Source: Orobanche coerulescens
Lineage: Eukaryota; Streptophyta; Magnoliopsida; Lamiales; Orobanchaceae
Assembly: GCA_033398695.1 (NCBI GenBank)
Contig: CM065816.1
Coordinates: 130,731,358-130,795,357 of the forward strand
Direction of reading: 5' to 3'
Length of the DNA: 64,000 bases
This document shows positions 23,628 to 35,842 of this stretch, one piece after another. The position numbers were made by a program, and so were the translations under genes. The notes below the pieces were generated by a model. It saw nothing but the letters and a program-made list of their open reading frames with translations, was not told the DNA's origin and did not search any database. How positions within the stretch are numbered: the stretch's first letter is position 1; each line of letters opens with the position of its first letter.

Positions 23628-26600
23628 ATGGAGTCTACCCAGACATCTTCCTCTCTCAAGAAATCACTCAATATGGACGGATCTTCTCCAGATCTGTTGT
23701 ACTGGAATGCATTGACGCTGAAGGTGATGACGTTGATGCCATGGAGGTCGTCATTACAAGAATCCGTCAGCAAGGCCTCTACCGCTTTGGGAGCCACACC
23801 GCCAAAAAATATGACGCTCATCTGGTTGAGGAATTCTACCTCAACATTGTAGTTCGTTTTCTGTCACTAGCTCAGGGAGGTCATGTCGCTGACATCACAG
23901 CCGTTATCCGCGGAGTGGAGATCTGCGTTGACCAAAAGCTTCTCCAGAACATCTCCAGGCTACCTGCTGATGGCCTGACTATGGAAGAACTTGATACCTT
24001 TGGGTCCCAAGAACTGTTGACTCAGTACTATGGCTTATTCACCGGTTCAGCAACGGTGGAAGTGGTTCATACCACTTGCCATAAGAAAAATTTTTGTTTA
24101 CCTTTTGTTTACTTACATGATTTTTGTTGCCGTATTATTGAGAATCGAACAGTTGCTTTTGAGATGTGCACCAGTCTCAGGTTTAGGATGATTATCGCGA
24201 TAATGACCTGCGAGAAGGTCAATTGGTGTCAAATCATCCTTAAGTGTTTGCAGGAAGAGGTGTCTAAGCCTGCTTCGCAGAAGAAATCGTTTGGTTTGTT
24301 TTTAAACCATATTTTGACAAAGTGCGGACTTCCGCAAACCGCAGAGGCAAAGAAGATCAGTTCACGGATATTCTTAGGAGGCGTCAGGCCTACTGCCTTC
24401 AACCAGAGCATCCTGATTGCCAACAGACCTTTTATCCGAAATTTGCCGCTATCTGCAGATCCGAGAGACATTTCTTCTAAGTCCCAAAGTGTTGAATCAT
24501 CGAAGAAGAGAAAAAGATCTCACAGCAAAACTCCAGTTGCTGTTGAGAAGCCGAAAAGGAAGCTAAGGAGGCTTACAAAAGTTAAAGCAATAGAACCCTC
24601 CGAGAATGCTCCTCTCGTGGCTCAACCCACTGATCAACTCCCCAGGGCCCAACCCCTGTGGAAGAGATGCCCGCTACTGTCGATACAGTAGATCCCGAGC
24701 CCTTGGCGGCTACGACGGATGCTAGGACATCTGCCAACTTTAAAGACTCTGGCGAGTCAGCTCCCTTTACGAAGCCAAAAGCTACCTCTCCTATATGGGA
24801 TTCTACACCCGTTCAGGATCCATATTCCTTCAGGGTACCATCCCCTGTAAGGAATCCCACTCCGATACAGGATTCCACACCTGTAGAGGAACCCATTCCT
24901 ACAGCGAACCCAGGCGCTGTACGGAGCCCCTCCCCGGACATAATTATTTCCAAGACCCTGCTTTCCATGCAAATCGAACAATCTTTCGAACGGTTTCTCC
25001 AATGGAAGAACTACATACTTGCTCCGTACGAAACTCTGTACAACTGGAGTGAGTGGAATAACGAAGAAAAATTTGTTTTGGAAGTGACGGACACTTAAGA
25101 AATTGTTGTCCTGATCCAATGGGACAACCTATTCGTTAAGGAGCTTATTGAGAGCCATCTGTTTGAAAAGGCTGAAGCTCGAAGGAAAGGGAAAGCTTCG
25201 TCCATGGAATCTCCCAATAGTCCAAAGTCCGATCCTGATTCCGACGACGATGACGACGCACTCCAGGCTGGTTTGCGGATGAGTCGTGAGGAAGCCCAAG
25301 CAAAGAGAGATGAAGGTACATCTACTCATCAGTCGCCCCCTTCGCCACAGCAAGACACTATTCCCGACAATGAGGATTCAGTCCCTCATGTCGCGAAGGA
25401 ACAACATGTTTCGCAATAGGTACCTGTAGTCGCCCCCGCCGAGAAAGATCTAGCGCCATCCAGCAAGAGGAATCAGTCCCTCTGCCGGAGCAGGCGGATG
25501 CTGAGAGACAGCAGGAGGAATTGGTCCCTCCTGTATCCATGTCTTTATAAGCCACTTCGACGCACGAGGATGCAGCACCCCCTGTTGCCGAACCAGAAAC
25601 AGTTACTCCCGCCCCATCAACCACCTTGGAATCCGATGATGTTGTTCTACCTGAGGATGTCCAACTCATTTCACGCCCTAATGTGAATTTGAGAAGGTTA
25701 AATGGAGTCGAGGACTTTTCCCAGCCAGACTCTCCCAGCACTGCAGCAAGAAAAGAGCGATTATGTGCTCTTGGCCTCCAAACTGTCTTTATTCAGGACG
25801 CAGTCAATGCTCTACACTGTAGAAAAAGCTCTTGATTGGATACACACATCTGCCATTGAAGAAATGACCGGACTGAAGCATGAAGTCTCTCGAGTGGTAG
25901 AAGCCTTCACTGTCTTGCCACACGTCTTCAAGCAGGCCCTGAGCCAACTGCAAGAAAAACAGGAGCAGATCCTGAGAGAAGAGCAATCAAAGTTACGAGT
26001 GGCTGAGGCCAAGACAACATCTGCTCTGATCGAATCCAGTCCCCAACTGCGAGCCCATGACAAAAACATTAAATATATGTCACAGGTTCTCTCCTCCCTT
26101 GTTGAGAGAATGTCTAATATTGAGACGAAACAGGATGCCGCTTTGCAAATCCTAGAACGTCTTGATGAAAAGGTGTCATACCTTGATGACGCCAAAAAGG
26201 GGGAAGAAGCAAGGGAAGCCGCTATGAGAACGAGGTTGGAGCAAGAGAAAGAGTTTTTAGCTCCGTTTGAAGACTCCATCACTCATAGCCAATATCTCAA
26301 CGCCGAACGTTAGGATACAGGGAGACAGGCCAGAATTCCAGGATCCTAAGTATCCTTGGAAAAGCCTAGTCCGAAAGCCGCAATTTATGTACCTCCCGAC
26401 AGACGGACAACCTACCGCTGCAGAGATCAAGAACTGGAGGAGAAATGAACTGTTAAGATACTTTGTTGTACTTATTAGGGAGTCCTCAATTTTCAATAGA
26501 TGCAGAACGGTGTAGGAAGCCGCAGAGGAATTCAAGACGAAACTGGATGATGGAACGCTCCCGCTACATCTGCAGATGAAATCAAAGCACAAGAATGGTG

Positions 26601-26763
26601 ACTTTCTTACCCACCCAGAGGATTGGATCCTTGTCTTCGATAAATCATATGAAGGTCGATCCATTTATCATAATCGAGACAGGGAAGCACATCAAAACTG
26701 GTGGAAAAACACCAAGAATGACCCAAAAAGGTCATGGAGGCATTCAGACTACATGAGTTAAAT
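23628..26763 (+). pseudogene. Third coding region in env-like position, unknown function
   Basis: The frame starts at about 23628, shifts near 23730 and is best from 23741 to 24691. That segment contains conserved-looking blocks (EEFYLNIVVRF; KKNFCLPFVYLHDFCCRI; KKSFGLFLNHILTKCGLP) ending in a Lys/Arg-rich stretch. Next comes a Pro/Ser/Thr-rich acidic region (24658-25700) with frame changes. A heptad-rich coiled coil follows (25850-26260; LSQLQEKQEQILREEQSKL), then a C-terminal module (26330-26760) with KNWRRNELLRYF and HPEDWILVFDKSYEG. It lies where Sireviruses carry an env-like ORF. I see no signal peptide or clear membrane helix, so a true envelope role is not supported. Confidence 0.65.
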
Positions 26764-27270
26764 TTCCTTGTATTATAATTTTGTAATCTTATCTTCAGAA
26801 CAGCAAAATTTTGTACACTTCATTTCTATATCAATAAAATTTTTGCCTGTCTTGAAAGATTACAACTCATAATCTACTGTGTTATTATATGTTTACAGTC
26901 ACTTTATTTATTCTTACTGTATTCATATTATGAAACTTATCTCATACACAAACTGTAAGAACTTGTTTGCGAACAGTTCATAGTTTAAGTTGTATGCATG
27001 TAGAAAACAATGTAAGATTGTGCCTGCGCGCCAATCATAAGTTTTCAAATGTAACTTTCTTTTGATAAAAGCTGAACTTGCCTGCGAGCATTTCTTAGTG
27101 TTAAGCCAAATGCCGAAGGCCAGAACATTCTAAAGAAGACCAAAAAGTCTGCCCTACTTCAAACCGCTAAGTGTCAAACTTTTGGCATCATCAAGGATGT
27201 TCGGATAACATCATAAGGTTTTAAAAGGAAGACTCGGAAGGACTTGGCAAATTATCAAAAAGGGGGAAAT
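26764..27270 (+). other. 3' untranslated part of the copia element and final polypurine tract
   Basis: Non-coding, ending in AAAAAGGGGGAAAT (about 27257-27270), which directly precedes the TGTTGGG of the 3' LTR and is the functional position for plus-strand priming. Confidence 0.75.
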
Positions 27271-28454
27271 TGTTGGGATAACAAAAACCCTGTATCGATG
27301 CTGTTGGGTTAAACAAACCCTGTATCGATCATATTGTCAGAATATTTTGACAATATGCCAAATCCTGCATACCGCCAATAGCTGTATTGAAAAGCTGATC
27401 AAGTATCAACCTGTATCGAAGACTTCTCGAAGTCCAAACCATACAGTAAATCTATCATACAGCAAAGAGTCCCGCAAAGCTAAGTATGGAAGCTATCTCA
27501 AAATATCAATGCAGCAATCCTTCCATACAGCCCTCAAATAGGACAAGAAGGAATCTTCAGTATTCGCTAGAAGTCAAGTCCCGTTTGATAAAGAAGTATT
27601 TAAATACTAAATGATAAAGTATTTAAATACTGTAAGTCATCAGAAGATCTTCAAATCCCGCAATATCCGGATCTCAGTCTATTCAAGTCAAATATCAAGT
27701 TGTCGCAGAATCTTGCTCAACGGATATATTTCAGAGGCTATATATATCTCCATAGTTTGAAGATCATCGACAGATTCATACATACACATGACTTACAAAC
27801 CAACAAGTGCTTACACGAATATTCAGAGCAAAACATATCTCCCAAAGCTTTCTGCTATTCTGATAGAAGAGATATACAGTGCTCAAACCGTGAACAACAC
27901 ATCATCAGCTATAAGCTCATAAAGTCAAAGCTGTTGTTCAAATATTGTTCTAACCCTTGAACAAACCCATCAGCCCTGTGTGGACTGAGAAACCTTGCTA
28001 TTCCGGAACTGTGTGTGATGGACTTGCATTGAAGAAGACGAAGCTTCAGAACTGTGTGTGGAGAATCCAGTCACGTGTTAGCTCAAACCAATCTGTGTGA
28101 ACGGTTGAAAGCTAAGATCTTTATATCAATCTATGTGAACGATATATTGATTAGGTTTGGTTATAATTACGTAGTTGTGTACGCAGTAATTATAATAAAC
28201 TTTTTACTCCTGTGTGGAAGACCAGTGGACGTAGAGGGGTTTACCTCGAACCTCTTTAAATATTGTGCTATTTACCTTCTGCCTTTATTATTTTATTAAT
28301 TGTGATTATTTAAGTATACACTGTACACCGAGTTATTGTATCCTCAGCAACTTACTGTATTAAAGACTTCCGCTACGCACTCAGATTTGAAAACCATACA
28401 GCTTGTTGTTTAAAATACTTTCCAAGCTGTATCATGTATACTTAGTGGCCAACA
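27271..28454 (+). repeat. 3' LTR (1184 bp) of the Sirevirus-like element
   Basis: Begins TGTTGGGATAACAAAA and ends CTTAGTGGCCAACA, followed by the CAAGT target duplication. About six to seven differences from the 5' LTR occur in the first 87 bases, mostly transitions. Confidence 0.93.
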
Positions 28455-28862
28455 CAAGTGTATGCGGCTAATAGAAATCCCTTCCTCATGTATTCTCGGT
28501 AGATGGACTACATGAATTGGAAATAATCTTAGAGCTAGATTTATAAATGTGTATCCGGTAGAGGATAAACAACGTATGAGGTTTACTCGTGTCTATCAAG
28601 AGTTCGTTAACTTATGCCTTCACGCCTCGAAGTTTGAATCAAGGACCCTAAATTATATTAAGAGCTTGCAAAATCTAGCAACAGATGTTGAGGCCGAATG
28701 TTCTGAGGATAACAATTGTGTATTTGAAGATGAATTTGAAATGGCGAATGAGGTTGATGAAAATATTGAGTCCGTAAAAAGGTACAATGTTCGTGACCCG
28801 CAAAAAATAAAGTCTAGAGGAGCACCTGCAAATAAAAGGCAAAAATGTGGAATATGTGGGTA
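28455..28862 (+). pseudogene. FAR1/FHY3-related pseudogene, 3' part
   Basis: The frame that ends FCAFK at 16016 resumes after one CAAGT copy with the expected IPSSCILGRWT block, followed by a nearby stop. A second readable block (28549-28862) contains NYIKSLQNLATDVEAE and ends in Arg/Lys-rich residues and CGICG at a GTAAGT donor. That end resembles the C-terminal zinc-knuckle tail of FAR1-related proteins. The next exon may start after the TGTGCAG near 29026, but is too short to confirm. Confidence 0.8.
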
Positions 28863-29635
28863 AGTTGAACTTCATGTGTTATGGATTTTTTCTATCGTGT
28901 ATTGCATCTTATTCTTGTATGCAAATATGTGAATATCTGTTTCATCATGCATTACATTTTTATATATTCCCAATTTTCTAAAACAAAGTAGTTACGAAGT
29001 TATATGACCTGCAGTGTCTGTGCAGGCAGCCTTTTAACTATAAACTGTCAATCTGATTTTTTATCTTGGTCTAAGATAGTTGTTAATATTCATCCTCAAT
29101 ATACAAACATTTCGGGTTGTGGCTTGGCCGATTGACGTAAGTTCTCATTGCATTTCTGTCTTGGGAAGATTTGTGTTGAAGATTGTGCGAGCTGATAGAC
29201 GACTTCTTGATTTGCATTTTTTTGTCTTATATGGCAATAAAATTCCATTGCAAAATGGAAGAGATTGTCATATAATCTACTGCTACATAACTACTTTTTT
29301 CTTGTTTTTCTTGCTTTTTTCCGCTCTATTCTGATTCAGACTGGTCGCGCTTCTCTTTTTTTTTTCCTTGTTTTTTTCCGCTCGATTCTGGTTCAGACTG
29401 GTCGCTATTTTTTTTCTTACTTTCATTTTTTTCCTTGCTTTTTTCGTTGCTGAAATTATTTGCGCAATAGCGCGCAATGTAGCGCGCAAATTGGCGCCTT
29501 TGAAAACACTGGTGAGAGCACATGTGTGTGTGTATACGAGCGTGCTTGTGCGTGTGTGTATGTAATCAGAAAAAACCATTTTGGGTTGCGTCTCTTGTCG
29601 AGTCCATGCTGCATAGACTGTCTTGCACTTGCTTG
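28863..29635. other. Non-coding stretch with a T-rich duplication and a hAT-like terminus
   Basis: The first part is probably FAR1-locus intron. At about 29315-29440 a T-rich unit containing TTCAGACTGGTCGC is duplicated. At 29459-29511 GCGCAATAGCGCGC-type words lead to AAAACACTG at 29503-29511, the same inverted end as the hAT element at 42277-43069. The matching left end was not found. Confidence 0.5.
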
Positions 29636-30213
29636 ATTTTGGTCAATTCGCTATCTTATATTTGCTTGGTTTCTGTTTCTCGTTTAGTCAAGTGTGGTTT
29701 TAGTCTTTATATTGATATAAATGGAATAAAAGTTTGCAGAGATTCTGTTCAGACTGGTTCTGGTGTTATTAATAATGACTACTTACAGCTTACTTGTTCT
29801 CAGAATCAACAAGAAATATCTCTTGTTGAGGATAACAATAACATGTCAGGTAATACCATGATTGGTGTTAAAAGACCCAAGATAAATGAGAATTCTGCAT
29901 ATGTATGGCATCAAAGACTAGGCCACATATCAAAAGAGAGACTAAAAATTTTAGTTAAAAATAATGTCTTTAGTGAATAGACTTTTCTGATTTACAAGAT
30001 TGTGTGGAATGTTTCAAAGGCAATATAACAAATCTAAGAAAGAAAACTTAACAGAGAAGTAAACCACCTTTAGAGGTCATACATACAGACATATGTGGTC
30101 CATTTAGAAAACAAATTATCTGTGGTAATGTTTATTTCATCACATTCATTGATGATTTCTCTAAATACTGCTATGTTTATCTACTTTCTAAGAGAACCAC
30201 ACTTGCTTGGTTT
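29636..30213 (+). pseudogene. Copia pol fragment: pre-integrase and start of integrase
   Basis: The frame from about 29690 to 29980 contains YVWHQRLGHISKERLKILV, the GAG-pre-integrase histidine block. A shifted frame then reads DCVECFKGN and IHTDICGPF with FITFIDDFSKYCYVYL, the first catalytic region of integrase. It is interrupted by a frameshift near 29985 and a stop near 30050. The fragment is flanked by a 17-bp direct repeat (29619-29635 and 30214-30230, TGTCTTGCACTTGCTTG). Confidence 0.75.
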
Positions 30214-30230
30214 TGTCTTGCACTTGCTTG

Positions 30231-32309
30231 GTTTTATGTGACACATCGGTTTTCTTGTGCTTCTTTTCTATGTATGCAGTACCTCTGAGTTGTGAATGGC
30301 TCCTATTACAACTTCCGAGCTAAAAAGTGGAGATATGGTTCTTTTTTTTTTAAAATCTAGCCTCAAGGTTTTTGTTTGATGATATGGATGTCATGAGAAT
30401 GATTTCTTTGGCCTATCTTCTTTCGTATTGTTGAACGGTCGTTCCTTTGGTGAACTATCTTGTTGCGTTTTGTGTTTTTTATTAAAGAACCTGGATTTTT
30501 CTTCGTGGAGAGCACTTGCTTTTTATTGAAGATGAAATGTTCCCTTTTTTCCGATGTGAAAGCTGAAATTTTAACTTATTGCCTCCGATGTGTAAACTGA
30601 AATTTTTAGTTATTTTTCTATATTAATCGGTTATATGTATGTCCTTTTTTGTCTGTTTTTTTTGGTTTGCACATTGATAATAATATTTTCTCAATTGTTG
30701 TTGTATGCATAAGTTAACAACTGAAATTTTTAGTTATTTTTCTATACTAGTCGGTCACATCCGGACCGCACCTTTAAATTCGTAGTTTTTAACGTGATCA
30801 TACCTCTCAATCGGATTATGCACGGTGTTTATATTTACTTTGCTATCGTCGTGCGATTCAACTATTTGCTAAAGGAAATTGAACTTTAAACCGTTTCCAA
30901 CTCCTTGAGAAATTGACCTCGGAGTTACTTGTCACTACCTACAAAACGATTCGTACATTTGCGAGTTTACAAATTTGTCATTAGTTCCTAACTAGTCTGT
31001 TCGCCATTTAACCTAATTCAACGGAGAAGGTGCCCTAGGGGCTGCGACACTTATAGTTCTCTCGTATTCACATTACTATATCCATCCTTCAAAATTTACA
31101 CACTTTATTTTTTTGGTCAAAATTGACAAAAATGTGGAAATCAAACTAGTCTAATGATAATATTGTCTAAAAGTACAAATATTTACCAAAAAAAAAAAAG
31201 TGACCCATACTAGAGTACTATTATCATTAGGATTTTTCATACCATAATCATGTCAATCTTTACAAAAAAAGAAAGACATAAAAAAAACCTGGGACTAAGA
31301 CTAGAGTCCAATTAGAATTGGACTCTTTAATTTATCTTATATTATTTTATTATTTCCTAGTTAGAATAGGATTCGAATGTTTCTTTGGTTATTTAAGCAA
31401 TTGTAGTGCAAGGACTTTGAGCACAACTCAATCGATATAAATTTCTCCATGGTCGTCTGTTCATTAATTTCTCCAAGCAACAATTGACTTCTCCAGGTTC
31501 CAACGGAATTAGTCGGTCTCCTCATCAGGTAAGGTATGATTTTATTTATTACGCCCATGTCGTTGATCAACATAAACCTAACAAATATATCAAAAGATTA
31601 CTTCCATATGCATTAACATCTGCCAAAAGGAAAAATCGTGTGCATATTTGATTTTTCCTAACATGATACTTCATTATTTTATCATCTTGCGGGTTTCTTT
31701 TTGTAATTACACCAAAACTCATAGATTATTCCAAATTTTCTAATTAACCAAACAAGTTGTAAAATAATAAAAAAATCTTATAAATCCACAAAACATGCAA
31801 GTAAAAGATTGAATGTCTATTTTCTAATTTCAAAAAAATTCTGGTTTTTTCACTTGTTAAACCAATATTCAAGAAAATTTTATATTTTATTCTTTAACAA
31901 AACACGTTTAACAAATTCTAGACACCATCTTGGAAATACGAAAGTCATAAAACAGGACACTTATAGATTATATATTATATACTGGGTCTCTTTGTAATAT
32001 TAAAAAAATAAGGGTTTCTTTTTGTCAGGTGTAATTTTATATTTTTTTACACAACTCGTGAAATAGATTTTACACCATTATTGTAGCAGTCTTAAAATTG
32101 AAAAACGAAAACAAAATCTTCTGGAAAGCATAAAACCGGATACGAAATATATGTTAATGTGGCTCTTTGTTATATTACAAAAATATGGGACTCTTGCTAT
32201 AATTAAATAAAAAATCAGGAGTAATTTTATGTTTTATTTAACCAAGCATTTAAAACGGATAGAATAAGCTGATACATCCTTGTTTGTTCTGCCATCTTAG
32301 TTGCAGTTT
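30231..32309. other. AT-rich intergenic DNA, no gene recognised
   Basis: No supported coding region. The segment around 31290-31540 contains the inverted words GAGTCCAATTAG and AATTGGACTC, and may be LTR-derived. The remainder is T/A-rich with short homopolymers. Confidence 0.4.
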
Positions 32310-35300
32310 ATGTCTTCGGACAACATACACGTTCCACCTACAAAGAAAACAGGGTTCACACCAGGTGTTACTCAAATGTCATCGAAAGAAAGAAAACAAA
32401 AGATGCAGTCGGCCACAAAATTCATTCACCGAACGTCGTTGCCAAAGCTAGTAGAGGCAAACCGTAAGCTTAGTAATGAGCAAATTGCTGCAATCAAAAC
32501 TCTTGGGTTTGGATCTATGACGCAGATTAATATTAGTATGCTTGACAAAAAAGTTCTGATATGGTTTATTAATAATTTTGATCCACACACAAGAAAAGCA
32601 TCATTGCATGGTAAAACAGTCCACATAACTGCTGAAACCGTGCGCTCCATTTTTGGTGTTCCATGTTCTGGAAAAGTAATTAATACGGATAATATATCTA
32701 CAGAAGGCCAGATGAAGTATGGTATATTATTTACTAACAACGGCCGACCCATGGGATTGACCAAATTATCCCAAAAAGTTATGGATTTTCGTAATGGTGG
32801 CAATGATTTTCAAGTGTTATACATGATGTTTCTCTTTTCAACCACGCTATTTCCTGGATACGATAATGCGCTAAATTTGGACTACCTCGAGTATCTTGTT
32901 GATCTAAATCATATACAAACATATAACTGGGGGACACTTATACTGGAGAAGCTTGTTGAGGGAATAATTAAATTCAAGAGTCATAATCAGTCATACATAA
33001 CCGGGTGTCTTCTGTTACTTCAGGTAATTATTACCATAACTAAAATCAACTACATAGGTTGAACATGAATCGATTATTTCATAACTTACTAACAATGTGC
33101 AGGTGGTCTTATTGTCCGTATTTGTGGACACATATCCAGAACATAGAAACGTTTTTGACCCAACAATCCCACTCATCGAGCAATTGGAACAAACGGAGGT
33201 TAATAAACTTAAACAAATGTTCGCAGAGAGATGGGGATACCAAAACAACTTTGTAAGTTATTTATGTCGTTGGTAGCCAACTGACGTCCAGTGAATAAAT
33301 GTTAGTGTTCTAACCATCTAGGGTTCAATTTTTGTAATCAGCGATATCTTGTTAAATAGGGCTATAACAAATCATTCACAATAAAATCCTGACTGATTTC
33401 CTCAGTTTTTTCTTTTTTGTTTTTTATTTTTTTTTGCAATAAGAGCTCTTAGTTTGACTAATAAACATGTATTTATCATCTCACATTCTTGAAAATCACT
33501 TTGCAGAAGTGGGTACTATATCCACTTAACACAAATACTACTAGGAATAAAAGTTCAGAAACAATACCGAAAAAGTCAAATCCAGCTACGGTGGCAGGAG
33601 CACAGTCACAATCTCAATTGCTCAAGTCTTTGGCTGATCAGTACGCCGTGATGAACCATCGAATGACAAATATGGAGATAAGCATGAGCATCTTGATGGG
33701 TAGTCAAGTATCGCCTATAGAAAACGACAAGAACATTGAGTATGAAGAGCTGCACAATCTAATTAAAGAACTTAAACCGTTTGTTGGTTCTTTAAAGTCC
33801 TTGGCACAAACAGCTAGCGGAAAACAGTTCCGACTTATGAGCATTGGAATTCAGAAACTGTCTCGAAAAAGAATGCATCATAAGGACTTCGAACTAAATG
33901 TCGAATAAGCACAGTACGATAACCATACAACACGTAAGCTAGAATTTGATGACATTGAGGTAACTAAGAGCAATGGAAGCATTAGATACATCAGAACAGG
34001 TGACATTTTTCAAATAGTTTGCAATCACATGCTTGCAAGGGATCCGATAATAGAATATATGTTCGCAACAAAGTTGAATAAACAATAAGTAACCATTGTT
34101 GGATCATTTTGAAATTAAATTAAGATATATGATAATCATTCTATTTATCTCTCTTTGATTCTACATCTTCTAATTTTTTTCAGGATTACACTGGTTGACT
34201 TTATACTCGATGAGCACAACTAGCCTCTAACCCGCGCAAATATTTTGACTCCGTTGCGAAAAGTTGGACCGGTAGGTCATACATTAGTATTTTTCTCTTT
34301 GTTATTAATTATTTCCTGTACCTTCAATTTACTATATTTTCAATGGATTTCACTCATTCTTCTTCAATATTTTTCAGGTTCTTGACTATGTCGCATTCTA
34401 CATTTGGAGAGACACACAGTTCGATGAAAAAATGAGTCGTCACTGGAATCTTCCTACTTCTTTTAATGTATGTTATTTATATTTGTTCTCCTGAATCAGG
34501 AGAGTATGTTAATATTTCCTTTTCTAAATTGTAGAATCTAGCATCGATGGCGCATATAACTGCGAATAAAATAGACTCGACGGTCTTTGGTCCAAACAAA
34601 CATTTTCGGTCACTAGCAATACACTGCAAGACTATCAATATACCAATATGTGATGGAAATCATTGGTACTTGTGTACTCTGGATATGGATAAGCAGAGGA
34701 TTGTGATTTTTGATACGAATCATGTTTCTGTATGCGACGAGCCCAGAAAATCAAAGCGAAACTAGTGGTAATGTACTTGTTAAAGCATACACTATTAAGT
34801 AATTTTTGTGTAATTATTCTTACATCCCAAAATCGGAAACATGTATGCTTTCAGGTGGATCAACTAGAGAAGGTTGTCAGACTTTGGGAATGCAAACCAT
34901 TCAAGCACTTTAATTGGACGTCTACATTTAAATGTGTGCATTCTACTGTTCCGTAACACGATAATAGGTACGACTCTACTAACTTTCAATTATGTGCAAC
35001 TTATTGTAAAATTTTAATCTTCAATTAGCGATTGTGTTGATTTTTCATCATTATCTGTTGGCTACAGCTACGATTGCAGTTTGTACGTAATTCTGATGAT
35101 ATGTTTCCAGGGGCTTTTAATCGACTATTAATAGAGGTAAAACTTATGAATTCTGCTGGATATACTCGCATTTTACCATCCCAGTAGAACAAAAGATTTA
35201 TATATGGCGAGACTAATATGTCGTTTCAATTTATTATATATTCAATAAAATATGTTTTATATAATTTATAAGTAACTTCTAAATTCGTAATTATACTAAA

Positions 35301-35408
35301 TGTATTCTGACTACATCATTGTACAAACAAACATGAAGATTCTATTGCTACACGACATAGGTTGGTTGCATTGCTCTATGATTGCGAACATAATAAAGCA
35401 GAACGGGG
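32310..35408 (+). pseudogene. Ulp1/C48 cysteine-protease-like gene, broken
   Basis: Exon 1 (32310-33023) opens MSSDNIHVPPTKK and contains LGFGSMTQINISML and FDPHTRKASLHGK, the N-terminal region seen in plant Ulp1-family proteins, many of them spread by Mutator-like elements. In-phase exons follow at 33103-33252 and from 33507. Later exons carry a C48 protease: the catalytic His in GNHWYLCTLD, Asp in IVIFDT, and a likely Cys in YDCSLYVI (about 35068-35090). In-frame stops fall at 33906 (TAA), about 34220 (TAG) and about 34954 (TAA), just before the Cys motif. All three are one C-to-T step from Gln codons. Ulp1 enzymes mature and remove SUMO; this copy cannot make a full enzyme. Confidence 0.75.
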
Positions 35409-35542
35409 GTATGAAGTTAATAACTATTTAGCCTACTGTTTTGAATACCATTTGATGTTAACATAAAAACTTATTCTTCTATGCAGAACTGATGTTTGCC
35501 TTATTGTTGCTAGAGGAAACGTTGAACACTGTATTTCAAGCA

Positions 35543-35815
35543 TCGACTCTTGAGAAATGACACTATCGTGCACATTTTAATTTGATAATGAGCAATATGG
35601 AATTACAAAGTAGATCAGACGAAGAACCAAAATTGGAAGGAAAGCCCATATCAAAAGAAGATTAGGAACCACTACAAAGTGATGATGAGTTGAAGAACTT
35701 CATCAAGACATACACAGAAAATGGACGTATGATGATACCGGTACGGTTCAGTATGGTCCCATTGAACTGCAATAATGTACCTCCACAAGAAGATGCACGC
35801 ACAGAATTTGGGTAA
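35543..35815 (+). pseudogene. Unknown short domain, copy A (with stop)
   Basis: Reads SDEEPKLEGKPISKED, a TAG stop, then DDELKNFIKTYTENGRMMIP. The same block occurs in copy B. No known family was recognised. It lies downstream of the Ulp1-like exons on the same strand and may be part of the same transcription unit. Confidence 0.5.
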
Positions 35816-35842
35816 AAATTTAAGGTTTTTAATTGTTCACAC

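Larger units (their letters stand above)
16017..28454 (+). mobile_element. Sirevirus-like Ty1/copia retrotransposon (12.4 kb), degenerate
   Basis: LTRs at 16017-17214 and 27271-28454 flank a primer-binding site, gag, pol in copia order (protease, integrase, reverse transcriptase, RNase H), a long extra coding region and a polypurine tract. The pentamer CAAGT precedes and follows the element exactly, so this is a complete insertion with its target duplication. It sits inside a FAR1-like coding frame. Several AGGGGGAA tracts and a third coding region between pol and the 3' LTR fit the Sirevirus (SIRE/Maximus) lineage; that assignment rests on organisation and remembered family features. Confidence 0.92.

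Noticed and set aside
29283..29579. Lys-rich minus-strand frame
   Set aside because: Antisense of T-rich repeats; no domain.
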